A stretch of 51,421 bases of DNA, from the NCBI RefSeq assembly GCF_000305495.1, contig NZ_AJTN02000235.1, positions 1 to 51,421 on the forward strand, in the 5' to 3' direction. The notes beneath the pieces were generated by a model. It was given only the letters and a program-made list of their open reading frames with translations. It had not been told where the DNA came from and did no database searches. Of this stretch, positions 17,657 through 26,951 are shown in pieces (position 1 is the first letter of the stretch; each line of letters opens with the position of its first letter). The DNA is from Peribacillus psychrosaccharolyticus ATCC 23296 (GTDB lineage: Bacteria > Bacillota > Bacilli > Bacillales > DSM-1321). A program made the position numbers and the translations under genes.

Positions 17657-19508
17657 ATGTGCGGGATTACCGGCTGGGTTCATTTTCAACAAAACTTGCT
17701 GAATGAGAAAGAAACGGTACAAAAAATGACGGAAACACTATCGAAACGTGGACCCGACGACACAAATGTCTGGAGCACCCTGCATGCGTCTTTTGGACAT
17801 CGCCGACTGACAGTTGTCGATCCAGAAGGCGGAAAACAGCCTATGTTAAAAAGTCATGCCAAAAACGAATACGTACTATGCTACAATGGCGAATTATATA
17901 ACACAGAAGATTTGCGAAAAGAGCTGTTAGTAAAAGGATATTCGTTCAAAGGTCATTCTGATACAGAAGTTTTACTAACTTCTTATATTGAATGGGAAGG
18001 AAAAATGTGTGGATTATTTTAATGGGATTTTTGCCTTTGCGATTTGGGATGATGCGGAACAAAAACTATTTATCGCTAGAGATCGTTTAGGAGTTAAACC
18101 GCTGTTTTATGCAGAGAAAAATGGAGGGCTTATTTTTGGCTCAGAGTTAAAGGCAATCCTTTCTCATCAGGATATAAAACCTGAAATAGATAGACAGGGA
18201 CTCGCTGAAGTCTTTGGAGTAGGACCTTCTAGGACACCAGGATCTGGCGTGTTTCATGGCATAAAGGAATTGCGTCCGGGGCATGCGATGACACTCAGTC
18301 AGCAGGGGCTGCGTTCTTGGCGTTATTGGAATGTGAAAAGTGAGGAACATCAGGATTCTCTCGGTGAGACCGCTGAAAAGGTGCGTTTCCTTGTCGAGGA
18401 TGCTGTCACACGGCAGCTCGTATCGGATGTACCACTTTGTACCTTTTTATCAGGAGGCGTGGATTCAAGTGCAATAACAGCCATCGCTGCTAATGCTTAT
18501 AAGAAAGAAGGCAAAGGCAGGCTTCATACGTATTCCATAGATTATGAGGACAATGAGAAGTATTTTAAGGCAAATGAGTTTCAGCCCAATTCCGATGGCC
18601 CATGGATTAAGCAAATGTCTGAAACGTTTGATACGGCACACCACAGTTCAATTATTTCGCAAGAACAGCTGGTACACTATTTGACGGATTCAGTATATGC
18701 CCGCGATTTACCTGGGATGGCAGATGTCGATTCATCATTGTTATGGTTCTGCCGTGAAATCAAGCAGGATTTTGTTGTGGGTCTTTCAGGCGAATGTGCA
18801 GATGAAATTTTTGGCGGATATCCTTGGTTTCACCGAGAAGACGATTTAAATAGACCAGGATTTCCTTGGATGCGCTCAACTGCAGAACGGGTTTCTTTAT
18901 TAAAAACTGATTGGCAGGATAAGCTGAAGCTTGAGGATTATGCGATGGCTAAATATTTGGATACGATAGCCGAAACACCGCAGCTTGATGGAGAAAGCGG
19001 AATAGACGCTAAACGTAGAGAACTATTTTACTTGAACATTCATTGGTTTATGACGACACTGCTTGATCGAAAAGATAGAATGAGTATGGCTGCAAGTCTT
19101 GAGGTTCGTGTACCCTTTGCGGATCACCGGTTGGTTGAGTATGTCTGGAATATTCCATGGGACATGAAAATGACAGGAAATCGAGAAAAAGGAATCTTGA
19201 GGAAGAGTCTTGAAGGCTTATTGCCCGAAGAAATACTGTACCGCAAAAAAAGTCCATATCCGAAAACACATAACCCAATCTACACGGATAGGGTCCAATC
19301 CTGGCTGAAGGATGTATTAGCAGACCGGAATTCCATACTTCATGAATTTTTTGATAAACAAAAACTACAGGAAATTGTTGAATCTAAAGGGAATGCGTTC
19401 AAGGTACCATGGTTTGGCCAATTAATGTCCGGCCCGCAGCTGCTGGCACATCTGGCTCAAATTCATGTCTGGTTTAAAGAGTATGATATTCAAATTATAG
19501 ATTCATAA
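17657..19508 (+). pseudogene. asnO: Asparagine synthase (glutamine-hydrolysing) AsnO, interrupted by a frameshift
   Basis: AsnO converts aspartate to asparagine with glutamine and ATP; in B. subtilis it is the sporulation-linked asparagine synthase. Residues from 17657 give the N-terminal Ntn glutaminase domain with catalytic Cys2 (MCGITGW) and RGPDD. The frame stops at 18022. A second frame, open from 17988 to 19508, supplies the end of that domain (FNGIFAFAIWD, ARDRLGVKPLFY) and the synthetase domain with the SGGVDSSA pyrophosphate loop. Removing one A from the five-A run at 18001-18005 restores a continuous 616-residue protein (about 614 in B. subtilis) reading EWEGKCVDYFNG. Everything else is well conserved, so this is a fresh mutation or a sequence error. 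Confidence 0.93.
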
Positions 19509-19509
19509 G

Positions 19510-19553
19510 AAAGAGGCTTCCCCCTAGAGTTGGGGAAAGCCTCTTTTGGTTTT

Positions 19554-19556
<3 letters not shown>
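19510..19556. terminator. Terminator between asnO and the cyclomaltodextrinase gene
   Basis: Stem AAAGAGGCTT-CCCC / GGGGAAAGCCTCTTT (one bulged base, 7-base loop) is followed by GG and six Ts. It can serve asnO on + and, through its A-rich left side, the converging amylase gene on -. Confidence 0.88.
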
Positions 19557-21305
<1,749 letters not shown>

Positions 21306-21476
21306 TTAAGTATCCGTTTTATAGTGAAGCTGAATGATATCTACAAAATAGCAGAGAAGTAAATTTTATACAAGATTAATAACCTAGTAAAATGAACAAT
21401 CTTAGTACATAAAGCAGCTTAAATATGTCCAGATTTAGAAGAACCGTAAAAATAAAAATAAAAATATAAAAAAAGA

Positions 21477-21504
21477 TTGTATAATATAGGGAAAATTGTA
21501 TAAT
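21477..21504 (+). promoter_or_regulatory. Possible SigA promoter of mdxE
   Basis: TTGTAT at 21477-21482, 16 bases, TATAAT at 21499-21504. A second TATAAT lies at 21480-21485. It would give a leader of about 210 bases, and the first cre-like site would lie just downstream of the start, a repressing position. Confidence 0.35.
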
Positions 21505-21518
21505 AAAATCATAAGTTG

Positions 21519-21532
21519 TGCAATCGCTTTCA
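21519..21532. promoter_or_regulatory. cre-like site (CcpA) 1
   Basis: TGCAATCGCTTTCA matches the core TGNAANCGNWNNCA at every fixed position. It lies in the mdxE leader or control region, where CcpA would give glucose repression. Confidence 0.55.
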
Positions 21533-21625
21533 CATTTTTCGTTTTCAAGAACGAATTTAGTTCTTGTAACGCTAATACTGTAATGACAGTAATAGGATGA
21601 AAAGATGAACGATTCTAGCATTGTT

Positions 21626-21641
21626 TTGGTAGCGGTTACAT
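21626..21641. promoter_or_regulatory. cre-like site (CcpA) 2
   Basis: TTGGTAGCGGTTACAT matches WTGNAANCGNWNNCAW with one mismatch. It is about 95 bases from the mdxE start and 107 bases after the first site. Confidence 0.45.
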
Positions 21642-21664
21642 ATTTACGTTTGTTTTGCCATTTG

Positions 21665-21678
21665 TGCAAACGATTGTC
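21665..21678. promoter_or_regulatory. LacI-family operator 1, upstream of mdxE
   Basis: TGCAAACGATTGTC. The reverse complement of a site between mdxE and mdxF (23073-23086) is identical to it at 13 of 14 positions. The GCAA-N-CG-N-TTGC palindrome type is used by MalR-like LacI regulators, and such a regulator gene closes this cluster. Confidence 0.5.
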
Positions 21679-21720
21679 CGACTTAAAAGCTAGATTCATA
21701 AACTACAGGGGGTCACAAAG

Positions 21721-23013
21721 ATGAAGAAACTTTTTACACTCGTAACCATGATGATCATGGTTGTTGGGCTGCTCGCTGCTTGCGGACCAGATCGTGAAGA
21801 GCCGGCAAAGTCAGGTAAAACGAACGATAAAGAAAAAGAAACAGCGACAGAAGAAGCAAAACCAGAAAAGTTAGTTGTTTGGGAAGATGTTGATAAATCA
21901 GTAGCATTGAAACCAGCTATTGAATCTTTTGAAAAAGAATACGGCATCAAAGTTGAATTTAAAGAATTAAATATGGCTGATAAGATGCGTGATCAATTAC
22001 GTTTGGATGGTCCTTCTGGAAATGGAGCAGATGTTGTTACATTGCCGCATGATCAAATTGGTCAAGTTGTTACAGAGGCCTTAATTCAAGAACTTAAAGT
22101 TGATGATTCTGTACTTAATACGTTTACTGATGCATCTATAAAAGCACAGAAATACGATGGTAAACTTTATGGCCTGCCAAAAGCTACTGAAACACCTGTT
22201 TTCATTTATAATAAAAAGTTAATGCCAGAAGCACCAGCAACAATGGACGATCTCTATGCGAAAGCGAAAGAGTTAACGAAAGATAAACAATACGGCTTTA
22301 TTGCAAAATGGGATGACTTCTACTTCGCTCACGGTGTAATCGGCGGCATGGGTGGTTATGTATTTAAAGAAACAGACGGCGCACTTGATCGTGATGATGT
22401 TGGCTTAAATAATGATGGCGCAGTTGAAGGAGCTGCCTATATTCAAAAATGGTATAGTGAAGGCCTTTTTCCTAAAGGGATTATTGGTGATAGCGGTGGA
22501 GCAACAAGAGATGGTTTATTCAATGAAGGAAAACTTGCGTCTGTTATGAATGGACCATGGGCATTCCAAAGTATGAAGGATGCAGGAATTGATTTTGGTG
22601 TTACTGCTATGCCGACTCTTCCAAATGGCGAGCATATGAAAACATTTATGGGCGTAAAAGGATGGCATGTAACGGCCTTCACGAAGAGTCCATACTGGTC
22701 TACTAAATTGGTTGAATGGTTAACGAATGAAGAAAATGCGAAAATTCGTTTTGAAACAACAAAAGAGATTCCACCAGTTAAAACAGTGATTGAAGATCCT
22801 ATCATTACAAGTGATGAAGGTGCAAAAGCAGTTGCTGAGCAATCTCAATACGCTGTCCCAATGCCTAACATTCCAGAAATGGGTGAAGTATGGGATCCTG
22901 CCAAAATCGCATTAGAAACGATTGCAACGGGTAAAGCTGATCCGAAAGAAGCAATGGATAATGCAGTAAAAACAATTAAAACAAATATTGAAACAAATCA
23001 TCCAGCAAAATAA
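21721..23013 (+). CDS. mdxE: Maltodextrin-binding lipoprotein of an ABC importer
   Basis: The extracellular solute-binding component that captures maltodextrins. The 430-residue protein has a lipoprotein signal peptide with lipobox LLAAC and lipidated Cys21, followed by a charged linker (about residues 25-50). The mature part is of the MalE type, with VWEDVDKS, GIKVEFKELN, PATMDDLYAKAKELT and AFTKSPYWSTKLVEWLTNEENAK. It is the first gene of mdxE-mdxF-mdxG. A GGGGG-type ribosome site precedes the ATG. A hairpin directly after its stop may keep its level above that of the permeases. No ATPase is encoded nearby, so a shared one (MsmX type) is expected. Confidence 0.94.
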   Translation: MKKLFTLVTMMIMVVGLLAACGPDREEPAKSGKTNDKEKETATEEAKPEKLVVWEDVDKSVALKPAIESFEKEYGIKVEFKELNMADKMRDQLRLDGPSGNGADVVTLPHDQIGQVVTEALIQELKVDDSVLNTFTDASIKAQKYDGKLYGLPKATETPVFIYNKKLMPEAPATMDDLYAKAKELTKDKQYGFIAKWDDFYFAHGVIGGMGGYVFKETDGALDRDDVGLNNDGAVEGAAYIQKWYSEGLFPKGIIGDSGGATRDGLFNEGKLASVMNGPWAFQSMKDAGIDFGVTAMPTLPNGEHMKTFMGVKGWHVTAFTKSPYWSTKLVEWLTNEENAKIRFETTKEIPPVKTVIEDPIITSDEGAKAVAEQSQYAVPMPNIPEMGEVWDPAKIALETIATGKADPKEAMDNAVKTIKTNIETNHPAK

Positions 23014-23030
23014 ATAATGTTAAGGGCTTA

Positions 23031-23055
23031 GGCTTTCCTCTAGAAGAGGACAGCC
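23031..23055 (+). terminator. Intercistronic stem-loop between mdxE and mdxF
   Basis: GGCT-t-TCCTCT, loop AGA, AGAGGA-c-AGCC: a 10-bp stem with one mismatch and no real T run. It sits 18 bases after mdxE and probably attenuates or protects the mRNA, favouring the binding protein. Confidence 0.55.
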
Positions 23056-23072
23056 TTTGTCCATCTTAGTAA

Positions 23073-23086
23073 GGCAATCGTTTGCA
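23073..23086. promoter_or_regulatory. LacI-family operator 2, between mdxE and mdxF
   Basis: GGCAATCGTTTGCA; its reverse complement TGCAAACGATTGCC differs from operator 1 at one base. It contains a good palindrome, GCAA-TCGT-TTGC. Two sites 1.4 kb apart could act together by looping. Confidence 0.5.
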
Positions 23087-23131
23087 CGAAAGTAACTGAT
23101 TCTCCTAGGAAGAAAGGGAGGCCTGTATTTA

Positions 23132-24445
23132 ATGGACAGCATACCTTCAACAACTAAAACACCAATTATCCCGCCTTTGAAAACAAAACATGGTCGAAAT
23201 GCCGCACTACTTTCAATTATTCCAGGATTCGGCCAGTTTTATAATAAACAGTTTATGAAGGGGATTATTTTCTTAATCCTTACCGTAGCATTTTTTAGCA
23301 GCTTTTATTCAACACTTAACTGGGGCTTTTGGGGGCTCTTTACCTTAGGAACCATTCCAGGGGTGGATCACTCCGTTTTTCTTCTTGTAGATGGAATCAT
23401 CGCACTGCTTGTCGCACTTATAGGTCTGCTCATATATGCTGTTAATATTTATGATGCGCTGAATAATGGGCGGAAGCGGGACAGAGGATTATCTTTAAAT
23501 AGTGTGAGAGAACAATACCATAACTTATTAGACAATGGTTTTCCGTACTTAATGATATCGCCTGGTTTTCTATTACTAATATTTGTAGTTATTTTCCCGA
23601 TTTTATTTGTTATTTTGCTGTCCTTTACTAATTATGACTTATACCATTCACCACCAGCGAAGCTTGTTGATTGGGTAGGCATTCAAAACTATATTGATAT
23701 TTTCAGTTTAGATCTTTGGAGAAAAACCTTTTTTGGTGTTCTCGGCTGGACCATTGTGTGGACATTCGGAGCAACTACTCTGCAAGTCGCAATTGGTGTA
23801 TTCCTAGCCATTCTCGTTAATCAAAAGGATCTCAAAGGAAAAGCAATTATTCGGACCTTTTTAATTTTGCCATGGGCAGTTCCGGCTTTTATCTCAATCT
23901 TGATCTTTTCAGGTATGTTCAATGAAACATTTGGGGTCATTAATAATGGAATTCTTGCATCGCTGGGAATTGATACCATTCCATGGATGACAGAAGAAAT
24001 GTGGTCTCGGGTCGCACTGATTCTTATTCAATCTTGGCTGGGCTTTCCGTTCATATTTGCCATGACTACGGGAGTATTGCAGTCGATTCCAGAAGAATTA
24101 TACGAAGCTGCTACAGTAGACGGAGCATCGATTTGGCAGAAGTTCCGCAGCATTACCCTGCCAATGGTTCTCTTTGCTACCGCACCGATCATGATTACCC
24201 AGTATACCTTTAACTTTAATAACTTTAACGTCATCTTCCTCTTTAATGGAGGAGGTCCAGCATTACCAGGACAAAATGCCGGCGGCACGGATATCTTAAT
24301 TTCGTGGATTTATAAGCTGACGATGACATCTGCTCAATACGGGAAGGCGGCGGCCATTACGATGTTGCTGTCATTAGTCGTAGTAACAGTTGCCCTATGG
24401 CAATTTAAACGAACAAAATCATTCCAAGAGGAGGATACGATGTGA
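23132..24445 (+). CDS. mdxF: Maltodextrin ABC transporter permease MdxF (MalF type)
   Basis: A membrane permease subunit of 437 residues. The N-terminus has a soluble Pro/Lys-rich stretch and then GFGQFYNKQFMKG, the extension common in Firmicute MalF proteins. About eight hydrophobic segments are visible. The ATPase-coupling EAA motif is EAATVDGASIWQKFRSITLP near residue 326. AGGGAGG precedes the ATG. The stop codon overlaps the mdxG start, so the two permeases are translationally coupled. It forms a heterodimer with MdxG in the membrane and receives maltodextrins from MdxE. Confidence 0.94.
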   Translation: MDSIPSTTKTPIIPPLKTKHGRNAALLSIIPGFGQFYNKQFMKGIIFLILTVAFFSSFYSTLNWGFWGLFTLGTIPGVDHSVFLLVDGIIALLVALIGLLIYAVNIYDALNNGRKRDRGLSLNSVREQYHNLLDNGFPYLMISPGFLLLIFVVIFPILFVILLSFTNYDLYHSPPAKLVDWVGIQNYIDIFSLDLWRKTFFGVLGWTIVWTFGATTLQVAIGVFLAILVNQKDLKGKAIIRTFLILPWAVPAFISILIFSGMFNETFGVINNGILASLGIDTIPWMTEEMWSRVALILIQSWLGFPFIFAMTTGVLQSIPEELYEAATVDGASIWQKFRSITLPMVLFATAPIMITQYTFNFNNFNVIFLFNGGGPALPGQNAGGTDILISWIYKLTMTSAQYGKAAAITMLLSLVVVTVALWQFKRTKSFQEEDTM

Positions 24446-25287
24446 TGAGTGTAAAAACAAGTAAAATTATCCGTTTGACTGTTTCATATCTGCTCCTTCT
24501 TTTGGCTATAATTATTGTGGTATACCCACTCCTCTGGGTAATTGGTTCTTCCTTTAACCCGGGACAAAGTCTTTCAGGCTCTTCAATGTTTCCTGAAAAT
24601 CCAACGTTAGCTCACTATCAATACTTATTTGATACTGAAAAATCAAACTATCTAAACTGGTATTTCAATTCTATGAAAATCAGTATCTCAACAATGATTT
24701 TAGCGGTTATTGCCGTATCATGTACGGCATATGCCTTTTCACGCTACCGATTCATCGGACGGAAGAATGGATTGTTAACGTTCTTGGTCCTGCAAATGAT
24801 TCCTAACTTTGCGGCTTTAATTGCTATTTTTGTTTTAGCTAACCGGACTGGATTACTTGATACTCATTTAGGTTTAATTCTTGTTTATGTCGGCGGCCAA
24901 ATTCCAATGAGTACATGGCTGATGAAGGGATATTTAGATACCATTCCAAAAGAGCTTGATGAATCAGCGAAAATGGATGGGGCGGGGCATTTCCTTATTT
25001 TTAGAAAAATTGTTATGCCATTGGCAACACCAATCGTAGCGGTTGTCGCACTCTTTGCCTTCATTGCTCCATTTGGTGATTTCATCCTCGCCCGAATTTT
25101 ACTTCGCTCGGAAGAGAAATTCACCATGGGTGTTGGGCTATACGAAATGGTTGCTAAGCAATTTGGAAATGAATTTACGACTTTTGCTGCAGGTTCTGTT
25201 CTAATTGCTCTTCCAATTGCCGGCTTATTCCTAATGTTCCAGAAATATTTCGTTTCGGGTTTGACGGCAGGGGGCACAAAAGGCTAA
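24445..25287 (+). CDS. mdxG: Maltodextrin ABC transporter permease MdxG (MalG type)
   Basis: The second permease subunit, 280 residues from ATG 24445; a GTG three bases earlier is also possible. GGAGG lies 10 bases upstream. The start overlaps the mdxF stop (TGATG). Six hydrophobic segments are visible. The EAA-type coupling loop is DESAKMDGAGHFLIFRKIVMP near residue 173, and the C-terminus LFLMFQKYFVSGLTAGGTKG is typical of MalG. It acts with MdxF in the membrane. The amylase gene follows after 39 bases. Confidence 0.94.
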   Translation: MSVKTSKIIRLTVSYLLLLLAIIIVVYPLLWVIGSSFNPGQSLSGSSMFPENPTLAHYQYLFDTEKSNYLNWYFNSMKISISTMILAVIAVSCTAYAFSRYRFIGRKNGLLTFLVLQMIPNFAALIAIFVLANRTGLLDTHLGLILVYVGGQIPMSTWLMKGYLDTIPKELDESAKMDGAGHFLIFRKIVMPLATPIVAVVALFAFIAPFGDFILARILLRSEEKFTMGVGLYEMVAKQFGNEFTTFAAGSVLIALPIAGLFLMFQKYFVSGLTAGGTKG

Positions 25288-25326
25288 TCTTAAAGGCGTA
25301 AAGAAGTTTAAGTAGGGGGAACGGTA

Positions 25327-26859
25327 ATGAAAAAAAGCGTGTTTTTAGTCGTTTTAATTCCGTTTCTTCTTTTTTACGCCATGCCAACAGGTGCAGCTGA
25401 AAAAGAAGGAAGAGAATGGCAAGATGAAGTTATTTACTCGATTATGGTTGACCGTTTTAATAACGGCAGCAGTGAGAACGATAAAAATCTCGACGTAGAC
25501 GATCTAACTGCTTATAACGGGGGAGACTTTGCAGGCATTACAAAGAAATTAGATTATTTAAAGGATATGGGATTCACGGCCATATGGCTGACACCTATCT
25601 TTGACAATGAAGAAGGCGGTTACCACGGCTATTGGATTAATGACTTTTATAAAACAGAAGAACATTTTGGAACTATAGAAGAATTTAAGACCTTAGTTAA
25701 AGAAGCACACGATCGTGATATCAAAGTTATTCTTGATTTTGTCGTGAATCATGTAGGACCCAATCATCCTTTTGTAAGTGATCCAGAGAAAAAAGATTGG
25801 TTCCACGAAAAGAAAGAAATTACTAACTGGAAAGATCAAGAGGAAGTTGAAAATGGCTGGATTTATAATCTGCCGGATTTAAATCAGGATAATCCAGAAA
25901 CAAGCGACTATCTAATTGATGCGGCTAAGTGGTGGATTAATGAGACGGATATTGATGGCTACCGTCTTGATACGGTTAAACATGTTCCAAAAACCTTTTG
26001 GACAAAGTTTGCGAGTGCTGTGAAAGAAGAGAAAAAAGATTTCTTTTTAATTGGTGAAGTATGGGATAAAGATCCGGCTGTTATTGCAAGTTATCAGGAT
26101 ACAGGAATCGATGGGTTTATGGACTTTGCACAAAATGACAGTCAGCGGACTGCTTTTCAAAAGACAGACCAATCATTAAGTTGGCTTTTTTCTAATCTAG
26201 AACGGAACGAAACGATGTTTAATAAGCCTGAATTACTCGGTCAATTCATTGATAACCATGATATGTCTCGCTTTACCAGCTTGGCTGCAGCTAATAATAA
26301 TCATCCAGGAACACGCTGGAAGCAGTCATTAGCTTATATGTATACAACACCGGGTATCCCTATTATCTATTATGGATCCGAAATTGCCTTAAATGGCGGA
26401 GAAGATCCAGATAATAGAAAACTAATGGATTTTAGAACAGATAAAGAATTAATAGAATATATTACGACACTCGGCAGGTTACGAGCAGAGTTGCCAGCCC
26501 TTACAAGAGGGGATACAAAGCTGCTTTATGAAAAAGACGGGATGGCGGTATTCACACGTACCTACCAAGATGAGACCATTGTCGTTGCGTTAAATAATAC
26601 AAAAGAAACACAAACAGTTGTACTTGAAAAAGGGATGATTGAGAAGGATAAAGAGTTAAAGGGCTTGCTTCAAGGAGACTTGGTTCGTAGTGAGGGAGAC
26701 ACCTATAAGATTATTATAGATCGAGAAGAGTCAGAGATATACGCTCTTACTGATAAAACGGGTATAAATAAAACGTTTTTATTTGCGATAGCCGGTATTC
26801 TTGTCCTATTTGCTATTTTCATCGTCATGCTTATAAAACGAGCTAAACGTAAGGAATAG
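25327..26859 (+). CDS. Secreted, membrane-anchored alpha-amylase family enzyme (GH13)
   Basis: A 510-residue GH13 enzyme that would degrade starch or maltodextrins on the outer face of the membrane. Residues 1-24 form a signal peptide (KK, hydrophobic core, cleavage near GAA). The barrel shows DFVVNH (137-142), nucleophile Asp215 in DGYRLDTVKH, acid Glu244 in GEVW, and Asp312 in IDNHDMSR. A small beta domain follows. The last 30 residues are a membrane helix (about 483-503) followed by KRAKRKE, a topology that keeps the enzyme attached with its catalytic part outside. There is no LPXTG motif or starch-binding domain. It sits between mdxG and the alpha-glucosidase gene, where B. subtilis has yvdJ and maltose phosphorylase. 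Confidence 0.9.
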   Translation: MKKSVFLVVLIPFLLFYAMPTGAAEKEGREWQDEVIYSIMVDRFNNGSSENDKNLDVDDLTAYNGGDFAGITKKLDYLKDMGFTAIWLTPIFDNEEGGYHGYWINDFYKTEEHFGTIEEFKTLVKEAHDRDIKVILDFVVNHVGPNHPFVSDPEKKDWFHEKKEITNWKDQEEVENGWIYNLPDLNQDNPETSDYLIDAAKWWINETDIDGYRLDTVKHVPKTFWTKFASAVKEEKKDFFLIGEVWDKDPAVIASYQDTGIDGFMDFAQNDSQRTAFQKTDQSLSWLFSNLERNETMFNKPELLGQFIDNHDMSRFTSLAAANNNHPGTRWKQSLAYMYTTPGIPIIYYGSEIALNGGEDPDNRKLMDFRTDKELIEYITTLGRLRAELPALTRGDTKLLYEKDGMAVFTRTYQDETIVVALNNTKETQTVVLEKGMIEKDKELKGLLQGDLVRSEGDTYKIIIDREESEIYALTDKTGINKTFLFAIAGILVLFAIFIVMLIKRAKRKE

Positions 26860-26951
26860 CAGATAAATTCCCCCTTTCGAACAAGGCAGCCTAACTTTCA
26901 CACAAACAAATGGTGAAAGACGATGCAACAAAGAGTTTGGGAGGGGTACAT

